Assembly: GCA_017302355.1 (NCBI GenBank)
Contig: JAFLDQ010000056.1
Location: 1 to 20,144, forward strand
DNA: 20,144 bases
From: Dechloromonas sp.
Lineage (GTDB): Bacteria > Pseudomonadota > Gammaproteobacteria > Burkholderiales > Rhodocyclaceae
Direction of reading: 5' to 3'
This document shows positions 7,375 through 13,703 of the stretch, one piece after another; positions within the stretch are counted from its first letter, which is position 1, and each line of letters opens with the position of its first letter. The position numbers were made by a program, and so were the translations under genes. Under the pieces are notes generated by a model. It saw nothing but the letters and a program-made list of their open reading frames with translations. It searched no databases and had not been told where the DNA came from.

Positions 7375-9672
7375 ATGGGGTATCAAATCCGTCCGCTGGC
7401 GGCGGCAATGGCTGCAGCCCTTTCATCAACGGCAGTCTGGCAGACTGCCATTGCCCAAGGCGCGCCAGTCCTGGGCGACGTGGTGGTCACTGCCGACAGG
7501 CCGCAGCCGCTCCCCGATGCGAGTGCCGTGGACGACCGCCGGCTGGCGCCGATGCGCGCGGGAACCAGCGATAGCGCCAGCCTGCTGCGGGATGTCCCGG
7601 GGGTCAGTCTCTACGGCGCGGGAGGCGCTTCCAGCCTGCCCTCGATTCACGGCCTGGCCGATGACCGGCTGCGGATCACGGTCGACGGCATGGACCTGAT
7701 CGCCTCCTGCCCCAACCACATGAATCCGCCGCTGTCCTACCTCGATCCGGCCCATGTCGGCAGCCTGAAGGTGTATGCGGGCATCTCGCCGGTCAGTCTG
7801 GGCGGCGACAGCATCGGCGGGACGATCGTCGCCCAGTCGCGCGCACCCGAGTTCGCCCCCGCAGGCCAGGGACTGCTCGCCAGGGGGGAAATCGGCGCCT
7901 TCTATCGCAGCAATGGCAATGGATACGGTGGCAACGCCGCGGCAACGCTGGCGACGGAAAACCTCAACGTCACCTACGTCGGCGCCTATGCGAAAGCCGA
8001 CAACTACAAGGCGGCCGGCAACTTCAAGACGACGACGGCCACCGGGCGGCTCGGCCACACGCTCCCGCTGGACGAGGTCGGGTCGACCGCCTACACGACC
8101 ATCAACCAGAAACTGGGTTTCGCCATCAAGGGTGGCGATCACCTCGTCGAGGGCAGCTTCGGTTTCCAGAACGTTCCCGAACAGCTCTATCCGAACCAGC
8201 GCATGGACATGCTGGACAACGATCAGAAGACCTTCAACCTGCGCTATCTCGGCCAATTCGGCTGGGGCCTGTTCGAGGCGCGCGCCTATCACGAAAGGGT
8301 CGATCATTTCATGGACTTCGGCCCCGACAAGCGGTACTGGTATGGCAATGCGCCGCCGCCGCTGGGGTCGGGCGGTCCCATGGCGATCAACGGCGCTCCC
8401 TGTTCGCCGATCAGCCCGACTTGCGCCGCCGGGATGCCGATGTATTCGAAGAGCACCAACACCGGGGTTACGGCCAAGGCGGAGATCGATCTCGGCGAGA
8501 AGGATCTGCTGCGCCTGGGCGGCCTCTATCAGACCTACCGGCTCGACGACTGGTGGCCGCCATCAGGCGCTGGCATGTGGCCGGGCGTCTTCGACAACAT
8601 CAACGACGGTCAACGCGACCGCACGGGACTTTTCGGCGAATGGGAATCACGTCCCGACCTGGCATGGAAGACCCTGCTCGGGGTGCGCTATGAACGCGTG
8701 GCCACGGATGCCGGCGACGTGCGCGGCTACAGCACGGCAGCCAACGCGATGGGCAACCAGGTTGCGGATGCCGCAGCCTTCAACGCGCGGAACCATGAAC
8801 GCATCGACCACAACTGGGACTTGACCGCGCTGGCCCGTTACACGCCCGGCGCCAACGGCGACATCGAGTTCGGCGTCGCCCGCAAGGTGCGCTCGCCCAA
8901 TCTGTATCAGCGCTACACCTGGTCCACCTGGTCGATGGCGGCGGTCATGAACAACATGGTTGGCGACGGCAACGGGTATATCGGCAACATCGACCTCAAG
9001 CCGGAGACGGCGTACACCGTCGCCGCCACCTTCGACTGGCATGCCGCCGATCGCAGCTGGGAAGTCAAGGCGACGCCCTACTACACGCGCGTCAATGACT
9101 ACATCGACGCCATCCGCTGCCCGGCCGGCGCTTCCTGCACCCCGGCCAACCGGACGACCACCGACCGGTTCGTCGTGCTGCAATACGCGAACCAGTCGGC
9201 GGAACTTTACGGCCTCGATCTTTCGGGGCGCATGCCGCTGGCCACCACCGGCATCGGAGCGTTCGGCTTCACCGGGCTGCTCAACTACACCCACGGCGAG
9301 AACCGCGATACCGGCGACGGCCTCTACAACATCATGCCGCTCAACGCAAAGCTGGCGCTGACACACCAGACCGGCGGCTGGGACAACGCCGTCGAACTGG
9401 TGCTGGTGAAAGGAAAGAATGACGTTTCCGATGTCCGCAACGAAATCACGACGGGCGGTTACGGCCTGACCAACCTGCGCGCCAGCTATTCCTGGAAGCA
9501 GGCGCGGATCGATTTCGGCATCGAGAACCTTTTCGAAAAGTTCTACTCCATGCCGCTCGGAGGCGCCTACACGGGCCAGGGAACGACCATGATGCTCAAC
9601 GCCATTCCCTGGGGAATCGCGGTTCCCGGCGCGGGCCGTTCGTTCTACGCCGGAGTCAACTTCAAGTTCTGA
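7375..9672 (+). CDS. TonB-dependent outer-membrane receptor, candidate copper (OprC-like) receptor
   Basis: 765 residues. Signal peptide (about 1-28), TonB box-like GDVVVTA (34-40), plug domain with LLRDVPGVSLYG and RITVDGMDL, then a 22-strand-type barrel ending in the aromatic terminus FYAGVNFKF. Start ATG 7375 has GGGAG seven bases upstream and begins the signal peptide; the frame is open 35 codons further upstream but without signal features. In the plug, ASCPNHMNPP places Cys112 and Met116 as CxxxM; in the barrel, VDHFMDF gives His311-x-Met313. The published Pseudomonas OprC copper site is built from a CxxxM and an HxM motif in the same order and similar spacing, so copper uptake is a reasonable inference, not proven. 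Other metal receptors remain possible. A tonB-like gene follows. Confidence 0.85.
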   Translation: MGYQIRPLAAAMAAALSSTAVWQTAIAQGAPVLGDVVVTADRPQPLPDASAVDDRRLAPMRAGTSDSASLLRDVPGVSLYGAGGASSLPSIHGLADDRLRITVDGMDLIASCPNHMNPPLSYLDPAHVGSLKVYAGISPVSLGGDSIGGTIVAQSRAPEFAPAGQGLLARGEIGAFYRSNGNGYGGNAAATLATENLNVTYVGAYAKADNYKAAGNFKTTTATGRLGHTLPLDEVGSTAYTTINQKLGFAIKGGDHLVEGSFGFQNVPEQLYPNQRMDMLDNDQKTFNLRYLGQFGWGLFEARAYHERVDHFMDFGPDKRYWYGNAPPPLGSGGPMAINGAPCSPISPTCAAGMPMYSKSTNTGVTAKAEIDLGEKDLLRLGGLYQTYRLDDWWPPSGAGMWPGVFDNINDGQRDRTGLFGEWESRPDLAWKTLLGVRYERVATDAGDVRGYSTAANAMGNQVADAAAFNARNHERIDHNWDLTALARYTPGANGDIEFGVARKVRSPNLYQRYTWSTWSMAAVMNNMVGDGNGYIGNIDLKPETAYTVAATFDWHAADRSWEVKATPYYTRVNDYIDAIRCPAGASCTPANRTTTDRFVVLQYANQSAELYGLDLSGRMPLATTGIGAFGFTGLLNYTHGENRDTGDGLYNIMPLNAKLALTHQTGGWDNAVELVLVKGKNDVSDVRNEITTGGYGLTNLRASYSWKQARIDFGIENLFEKFYSMPLGGAYTGQGTTMMLNAIPWGIAVPGAGRSFYAGVNFKF

Positions 9673-9868
9673 CGCGCGGCGGTCCGCTTCCCGGCGCCCA
9701 GGCCTTCAGCGTCAGCGCGCTGACCCCGTGCCGTCCGATCCAGTCGTGCGCAGGCGCAGGCAGATCCGGCGGGGAGACACCGCTCGAATCGCTTGTCCTG
9801 GCGCGGCGCCGGCCGGCCCGCGGCCCTGCGCGGCGGGCAGTCGAGTCACGCTTCTGGCGGCGGAAAGA

Positions 9869-9874
9869 TAGAAT
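9869..9874 (+). promoter_or_regulatory. Probable -10 box (TAGAAT) of the tonB-like gene, leaderless spacing
   Basis: TAGAAT is followed by six bases (TCACGG) and then the ATG at 9881, the same geometry as the PTS EIIA gene. No good -35 was found. The 208-bp gap to the receptor gene is GC-rich with no other recognised element, so the tonB-like gene may have its own promoter rather than being only co-transcribed. Confidence 0.4.
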
Positions 9875-9880
9875 TCACGG

Positions 9881-10552
9881 ATGAACGGCGCGCGGTCGCG
9901 ATTTACTCCCGAAGTGTCCGAGTGGCGAAGGATTGGTCCATTCCTGATCCTCGCCGCCGGCCTGCATCTGGCGGTTCTGCTCTACCCGCTCGGGCTGGCC
10001 AGCGGGAAACCGGACAGGCCGCCGCCGGTCTCGATCATGGCCCGGCTTGTCGCGGCTGTTTCCCCTCAGGCCCCGCTGCCCGTCGAGGAGGCGCCCGCGG
10101 TCGTTCCACAAGCGGCGCCAGCCCCGGCGCGCGAACGGCGCGCCGTCGAACCGCGCCGCGTTCTGGCGATGCGGCCGGAGCAGGCCGCACCGCCGACCGC
10201 TTTCACCGTTCCGGCACCGGAGGCGGCCCCCGCCGCTCCCGCCGTCGCATCCGCGGCATCGGCAACCCGGACCGCCCCGCGCTTCGATGCCGCCTACCTG
10301 CACAATCCGCGCCCGGTCTATCCGCCACTGTCGCGTCGCCTGGGCGAAGAAGGCAAGGTGCTGTTACGGGTTCGTGTCAGCGCCGAAGGGCAGCCGATTG
10401 CGGTCGACGTCGAAGAAAGCAGCAATTTCGAGCGGCTCGACGAGGCCGCCCGGCAGGCCGTCGCGCGCTGGCGGTTCGTGCCGGCGAGGCACGGCGGCGA
10501 GTCCGTCGAGGCGACGGTGATCGTTCCGATCGTGTTCCGGCTGGGCGGTTGA
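9881..10552 (+). CDS. tonB: TonB-family energy-transducing protein
   Basis: 223 residues. An N-terminal cytoplasmic stretch precedes a single membrane anchor (about residues 19-38, FLILAAGLHLAVLLYPLGLA). A Pro/Ala-rich periplasmic spacer (about 45-135) is followed by the C-terminal TonB domain (about 140-222) with NPRPVYPPLSRRLGEEGKV and the terminal VARWRFVPAR and VIVPIVFRL segments. It would transmit proton-motive force from ExbB/ExbD to a receptor TonB box. No exbB or exbD lies nearby, so it must borrow partners from elsewhere or be specific to the adjacent receptor. The ATG at 9881 starts just before the membrane anchor; there is no clear Shine-Dalgarno, in keeping with a leaderless transcript. 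The spacer contains several Arg/Glu instead of the Pro-Lys/Pro-Glu repeats of E. coli TonB. Confidence 0.88.
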   Translation: MNGARSRFTPEVSEWRRIGPFLILAAGLHLAVLLYPLGLASGKPDRPPPVSIMARLVAAVSPQAPLPVEEAPAVVPQAAPAPARERRAVEPRRVLAMRPEQAAPPTAFTVPAPEAAPAAPAVASAASATRTAPRFDAAYLHNPRPVYPPLSRRLGEEGKVLLRVRVSAEGQPIAVDVEESSNFERLDEAARQAVARWRFVPARHGGESVEATVIVPIVFRLGG

Positions 10553-10562
10553 GCGGGCTTGC

Positions 10563-10608
10563 AAAAGCCGGTCCGGAATTGACGATGGGGACCGAAGTCC
10601 CCACCGGC
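10563..10608 (-). terminator. Hairpin with T-run at the 3' end of ssrA
   Basis: On the minus strand GCCGGT (10608-10603) pairs with ACCGGC (10572-10567), enclosing a very stable GGGGAC-TTCG-GTCCCC hairpin (10602-10587), and TTTT follows (10566-10563). This looks like the end of the tmRNA precursor; the inner UUCG hairpin may instead belong to the mature coding piece. It lies 10 bp from the convergent tonB-like stop codon. Confidence 0.6.
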
Positions 10609-10650
10609 TGTCTTTGGTAACAAGGCTTCAGCAGCCCCGGCTAGCCGTTT

Positions 10651-10683
10651 TTAGGCGGCAATAGCAAAATGCTCATCATTGGC
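10651..10683 (-). CDS. ssrA: tmRNA proteolysis tag reading frame (ANDEHFAIAA)
   Basis: Starting at the inferred resume codon GCC (10683-10681), the frame reads ten codons, A-N-D-E-H-F-A-I-A-A, then TAA (10653-10651). It matches the E. coli pattern ANDENYALAA in length, ANDE start and small hydrophobic end. The resume codon is inferred by this match; translation does not start here independently. Confidence 0.9.
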   Translation of the reverse strand, partial: ANDEHFAIAA

Positions 10684-10768
10684 ATTCATGGATTTGCTTC
10701 ATTAACGTCGATCGCCTGACGAGTTGCCTGCGCACCTTTGCCCGCCCTGTCGAAACCGGTACATCCCC

Positions 10769-10793
10769 ACCTGAACGCATTCCGGTGCGCTTA
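10769..10793 (-). other. Internal transcribed segment removed from the tmRNA precursor
   Basis: 25 nt between the encoded ACC end and the GGGG start of the coding piece. It can fold into a small hairpin (GCGCA with TGCGT). Its last bases GGT can pair with the ACC end, extending the acceptor stem to 10 bp in the precursor. RNase P would be expected to cut at the GGGG side. Confidence 0.75.
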
Positions 10794-10860
10794 GGTGGAG
10801 ATGAGGGGAGTCGAACCCCTGTCCAGAACGCCTCGAGATTGCCGGAATTACAACCATGGG
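10794..10860 (-). ncRNA. ssrA: tmRNA acceptor piece (mature 3' RNA)
   Basis: About 67 nt, carrying the 3' strand of P2, the T arm and the aminoacylated acceptor strand ending ...CTCC-A-CC. The base after CC is T (10793), so the terminal A of CCA is not encoded and would be added by tRNA nucleotidyltransferase. The 5' end is inferred from the promoter position. Confidence 0.8.
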
Positions 10861-10864
10861 AAAC

Positions 10865-10893
10865 ATGGTACAGCGTTGGCTGGCGCCTTTCAA
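10865..10893 (-). promoter_or_regulatory. Sigma-70 promoter of ssrA
   Basis: TTGAAA (10893-10888), a 17-nt spacer, then TACCAT (10870-10865). The -35 matches 5/6 and the -10 4/6, with ideal spacing. Transcription would start near 10858-10860, giving an acceptor piece of about 65 nt, which agrees with the RNA structure. Confidence 0.65.
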
Positions 10894-10946
10894 TCTACCC
10901 GGCGCGCCGAATTGTGGTCGATTTGTAACGGTCCGCCCGCCTTCGC

Positions 10947-11468
10947 TCAGCGGGCGCACCAGTCCCGGCGGTCGCCCCGGCCAAAAGGCATCGACTGGCG
11001 CTCGGCCAGGCTGGCGGTGGTGCGCACCCGGCCGCCCTTTCCGTCGAAAAACACGTTGAAGCGCGCCGGTTCGCTGAAGTCGTCGCACCAGCGCCATTCC
11101 CAGACCAGTTCGTCGCGCGCCGCGAAATACAGGGTCCAGCCCGGAAATGGCGGGCCGATGACGCGCAACACTTCGTCCTGGCTCATGCCTTGACGGATGC
11201 GCGCGAAATGCTTCGGCACGAGGACGTTCTCGATGCTCGCGAACATGCCCTCGGGGTCGACCCGCACCATGTAGGTCTGGACGCCGGCCGGGCCGCGCGG
11301 ATAGGCGAGCAACTGGCCGCCATCCGGCTCCTGCCAGCGCATCGCGGGCTCGCCCATCAACTGGATGACGTCGTTGGCGGTGCTGACGCCCGCGGTGAGT
11401 CCGCGTCCGCCGTAAGCGGCGCAGCCGGCGATCAGCAGGGCGCAGATCAGGGGGATGACGGTCTTCAT
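10947..11468 (-). CDS. Outer-membrane-type lipoprotein with two BamE/SmpA-like repeats
   Basis: 173 residues. The signal peptide MKTVIPLICALLIAGC ends in a lipobox (LIAGC, Cys16), so the protein is lipidated and membrane-anchored; the next residues AAYGG carry no Asp at +2, favouring the outer membrane. Two similar units follow: GVSTANDVIQLMGEPAMRW (about 28-46) and GMSQDEVLRVIGPPFPGW (about 100-117). Each has the turn-helix-GxP pattern of SmpA/OmlA (BamE-like) domains and is followed by a beta-rich W/Y segment. BamE itself has one unit, so this is a paralogous lipoprotein and not clearly part of the BAM complex. Start ATG 11468 has GGGAG upstream and overlaps the stop of the preceding DUF4824-like frame (ATGA). 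A CGCCCGC/GCGGGCG inverted repeat (10934-10956) spans the stop codon. Confidence 0.8.
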   Translation of the reverse strand: MKTVIPLICALLIAGCAAYGGRGLTAGVSTANDVIQLMGEPAMRWQEPDGGQLLAYPRGPAGVQTYMVRVDPEGMFASIENVLVPKHFARIRQGMSQDEVLRVIGPPFPGWTLYFAARDELVWEWRWCDDFSEPARFNVFFDGKGGRVRTTASLAERQSMPFGRGDRRDWCAR

Positions 11469-12061
11469 CGCGACTCTCCCGCGTGGTCGGCCGTTGGAGC
11501 CTTGGCCGCCCGCGCAACCGGCTTCACAGCGGCAATCCCCGGTTCGAGGCGCTGGCCAACCAGAAGTTCCACGTCGAAACGGTCCCCGCCGCCGGGTTCG
11601 CCGACTGCGCGTGGCGATTCGCGTTGTCGCGCGCCCTGGCGAGCGCGCTGCCACGCCGGGGCGTCGAATTCCAGCACGAAAATCACCTCGCGCGGCTGTT
11701 GCCGGGTACAGCGTCGGCGTCCACTGTCCGACGTGATGTCGTCGACCGTGAAGCCGAGCGCCTGCGTGCGGGCGCCATCGAGCCATTCGGGAGTGCCGCC
11801 ATTGAACGTGGGGCCGTCGGCGAACTCACCCGTCTCACGGTCGGCGACGCGCCAGTTCAGGTTGAGCGAGAGGCTGCTGTCCTCGGCATGGCGCAGGCTG
11901 TGCCACGGCGCTCAGAGTTCGCGCTGGCTTAGGGTCAGGGCGCTTTCCGGCGTCGCGGAGCGGTTCCACCAGACGCCGCCCAGCACCACCGCGTTGGTCA
12001 GCACGATCAGCCCGATGCCGACGCCGACGCCGACGCTGTGGCCATGTGTCCATTTCTTTAC
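11465..12061 (-). pseudogene. DUF4824-like membrane-anchored protein, no start codon and an in-frame stop
   Basis: The frame is coherent for 199 codons but damaged twice. It begins with KKWTHGHS and a membrane helix (GVGIGLIVLTNAVVLGGVWW, then NRS), then PESALTLSQREL. A TGA (11914-11912) interrupts it, and the same frame continues with SSLSLNLNWRV, FNGGTPEWLDG and REVIFVLEFDAPAW before ending at 11465, overlapping the lipoprotein start. The organisation resembles DUF4824 proteins that follow DUF2157 genes; that family call is from memory and moderate. The codon expected to be the start is GTA (12061-12059), just where the upstream gene's TAA stop lies; GTG there would restore a GTGA start/stop overlap. 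CGA (Arg) for TGA would restore the interior. Both are single transitions. Either this is a recent pseudogene or there are sequencing errors; restart at GTG 11686 is possible. Confidence 0.65.
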
Positions 12062-12891
12062 GGCGCGCCCTCCCCCGTCGGCGGCCGGAATGTCCGGCGC
12101 AGGCGTTTCAGGACGAGCAGGATCAGCACGGCGGTGACGCCGACGACGAGGAACAAGCCGCCCTCGATCAGGTCGGGGTCGAGGTCGAGATGGCTGGCCC
12201 ATCCCCGGTGGCTGAGGATCAGCAGCGGGATGAACAGGCAGAGCAGGCCAAACACCCGGTAGGTCGCGGCGAAGCCGGGGAGACGCCGGTGTGCGACCAG
12301 CCACGGAAAGACGAAGAGCAGCGCGGCGACCGGGAAGAAATTCTCCGGCCGCTCGCCGGCATGCAGCCAGTAGACGCCGTGCCAGGCGCCGACGCGCGCC
12401 TGGAACCAGGCGATGACGCAGCAGATGCCGGCCGCCAGCAGCAGGCGCAGGTCGCAGGAATAGGCGAGCAGGAAGGCCATCGCCGCCCACGGCAGGAGGG
12501 CGTTGTCGGTCGGCGTGATGTTGAAGATCTGGCCGAGCATCATGATGCTGAGCACGAAGCAGGCGACGGCCACCAGCGCGGCCAGCTTGGTGAAGTAGCG
12601 GGTGGCGTCGTGCGCCTGCAGCCACATCGTCAGGCCGAAGCTGGCCAGCGCGCTGACGATCAGGATGCCGACCTGCGCCGCCTCGGCGAAATGGCCCCAG
12701 AACTGGTAGAAGAGGAAGAAGATGCTGGCTGCCAGCGCCGGCGCGCCGAGGAAGGAGGCGACGCGCATGCCGAGTGACAGCCGCTTGGCGCGGCTGTCAC
12801 GGTCGACGTCGAAAAGTGCGGCAAATTCGGCAAGCAGGTGTTCGTGGTGCTGGTCGACCGCCGCCCGCTGCGCCGCATCGAGATGCAGCAC
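12058..12891 (-). CDS. DUF2157-like multi-pass membrane protein
   Basis: 277 residues. A short charged cytoplasmic head (HLDAAQRAAVDQHHEHLLAEF) precedes about eight hydrophobic helices, including MRVASFLGAPALAASIFFLF and FPVAALLFVFPWLVA. It ends with an Arg/Lys-rich tail (LKRLRRTFRPP). The pattern fits the DUF2157 family, whose function is unknown. The only in-frame ATG/GTG/TTG after the riboflavin synthase stop is GTG 12891, with GAGG a few bases upstream. However, coding-like residues (VDDIHVFRNELARLADED) precede it in frame and resemble the usual start of the domain, so the natural start may have been lost at GTC (about 12945) or is a non-standard codon. It lies with the DUF4824-like frame and the lipoprotein in one direction, presumably one operon. 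Confidence 0.7.
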   Translation of the reverse strand: MLHLDAAQRAAVDQHHEHLLAEFAALFDVDRDSRAKRLSLGMRVASFLGAPALAASIFFLFYQFWGHFAEAAQVGILIVSALASFGLTMWLQAHDATRYFTKLAALVAVACFVLSIMMLGQIFNITPTDNALLPWAAMAFLLAYSCDLRLLLAAGICCVIAWFQARVGAWHGVYWLHAGERPENFFPVAALLFVFPWLVAHRRLPGFAATYRVFGLLCLFIPLLILSHRGWASHLDLDPDLIEGGLFLVVGVTAVLILLVLKRLRRTFRPPTGEGAP

Positions 12892-12981
12892 GTCCTCGTC
12901 GGCCAGGCGGGCGAGTTCGTTGCGGAAGACATGGATGTCATCGACCCGCCCTGAGCTTCGGAGCGCGACGGCACCGGTCTT

Positions 12982-13578
12982 TCAGTCATTTCGCCCGGCG
13001 CTCAGCAGGCGCTCGCAATAGCGGGCGATGAGATCCACTTCGAGATTGACCCGGCTGCCTACCCGCAGATCGCGCAGCGTGGTGTTCTCCAGCGTGTGCG
13101 GAATCAGGTTGATCGTGAAGATTTCGCCGGCCACCTCGTTGGTCGTCAGGCTCGTCCCGTTGACCGTGATCGAGCCCTTGCGCGCGATGAATCGGGCCAG
13201 TTCCCCGGGGGCGCAGATTTCCAGCAGGCGGTTGTCGCCGATCGGGTCGAAGCGCCGCACCACGCCGACGCCGTCGACGTGCCCGGAAACCAGATGACCG
13301 CCAAGACGGTCCATCAGCCGCAGCGCCTTTTCCAGGTTGATCTCTCCCGGCGCATCGAGGCCCACCGTGCAGGACAGCGTCTCCGGCGAGACATCGACCA
13401 GGAAACGATTGGCCTCCTTGCCGACGACGGTCAGGCAGACCCCGTTACAGGCGATGGAGTCGCCGAGGGCGACATCGTCGAGGCCAAGATTGCCGGCTTC
13501 GACGTGCAGACGGGATCCGGCCTCGCGCGCGGTGAGGTGGGTAATGCGGCCGACTGCGGCAATGATTCCGGAGAACAT
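12982..13578 (-). CDS. ribE: Riboflavin synthase, alpha subunit
   Basis: 198 residues. It dismutates two 6,7-dimethyl-8-ribityllumazine molecules into riboflavin in the cytoplasm. Two lumazine-binding barrels are visible. The first starts MFSGIIAAVG and has GDSIACNGVCLTV (about 40-52). The second starts around HLVSGHVDGVG (about 95-105) and has KGSITVNGTSLT. The C-terminus is ARYCERLLSAGRND. I chose ATG 13578 because it gives the family-typical MF(T/S)GII start; the open frame continues 21 codons upstream without homology. There is no clear Shine-Dalgarno before the start. Other rib genes are not in the window. It is divergent from the Liv-type operon, with a 125-bp gap. Confidence 0.95.
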   Translation of the reverse strand: MFSGIIAAVGRITHLTAREAGSRLHVEAGNLGLDDVALGDSIACNGVCLTVVGKEANRFLVDVSPETLSCTVGLDAPGEINLEKALRLMDRLGGHLVSGHVDGVGVVRRFDPIGDNRLLEICAPGELARFIARKGSITVNGTSLTTNEVAGEIFTINLIPHTLENTTLRDLRVGSRVNLEVDLIARYCERLLSAGRND

Positions 13579-13627
13579 GGGAGGCACCGTTGGCAAAATA
13601 AATGGGACTCTAACACGCCCGCCGAAG

Positions 13628-13644
13628 CGTGCTGCTTGCACTGT
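13628..13644. repeat. 17-bp direct repeat, copy 1, upstream of the Liv-type operon
   Basis: CGTGCTGCTTGCACTGT occurs here and again at 19863-19879, same orientation, with unrelated flanks. The core GTGC-TGCTT-GCAC is a short dyad. This copy lies 8 bp upstream of the -35 box of the first binding-protein gene, where an activator could bind. Confidence 0.6.
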
Positions 13645-13651
13645 GGCCCGG

Positions 13652-13681
13652 TTGGTAATAGGGTTTTAACTTCTGCATAAT
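13652..13681 (+). promoter_or_regulatory. Sigma-70-like promoter of the Liv-type operon
   Basis: TTGGTA (13652-13657), an 18-nt spacer, and CATAAT (13676-13681), in a locally AT-rich stretch. The ribosome site GGGGAG (13694-13699) and ATG 13704 follow, for a leader of about 15 nt. Confidence 0.5.
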
Positions 13682-13703
13682 CGATTCACCAAAGGGGAGA
13701 CCA

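Larger units (their letters stand above)
10567..10860 (-). ncRNA. ssrA: Circularly permuted (two-piece) transfer-messenger RNA, tmRNA
   Basis: The gene reads, on the minus strand, acceptor piece, intervening segment, coding piece. tmRNA rescues stalled ribosomes with SmpB and tags the nascent chain for proteolysis. The tRNA-like 3' part comes first: T arm AGGGG-TTCGACT-CCCCT (10820-10804), acceptor strand CATCTCC (10803-10797), then ACC. The tRNA-like 5' part comes 25 nt later: GGGGATG (10768-10762), which pairs with CATCTCC over 7 bp including one G-U, then GTTTCGACAG matching the conserved tmRNA D-domain. CAGGGCG (10749-10743) can pair with CGTTCTG (10830-10824) as helix P2. A tag reading frame follows. 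In an ordinary ssrA the order is reversed, so permutation is directly visible. Such genes are established in alphaproteobacteria, cyanobacteria and some betaproteobacteria. The outer ends (about 10860 and 10567) are estimates. Confidence 0.92.

Noticed and set aside
10794..10830. A tRNA gene suggested by the T arm and acceptor-like end
   Set aside because: There is no anticodon arm or 5' tRNA half upstream; the match to the downstream GGGGATG and tmRNA D-domain shows it is the acceptor piece of tmRNA.
11912..11914. Reading the in-frame TGA as selenocysteine
   Set aside because: No SECIS-like hairpin was seen directly after the TGA, relatives are not selenoproteins as far as I know, and the missing start codon points to decay or error instead.
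11835..12053. 72-codon minus ORF beginning at ATG 12053, as a replacement start for the DUF4824-like gene
   Set aside because: It is in another frame, Arg-rich and without the membrane helix, so it cannot supply the missing start.
13579..13703. FMN riboswitch upstream of riboflavin synthase
   Set aside because: The 125-bp gap lacks the conserved FMN-element boxes and is mostly taken up by the divergent promoter region.
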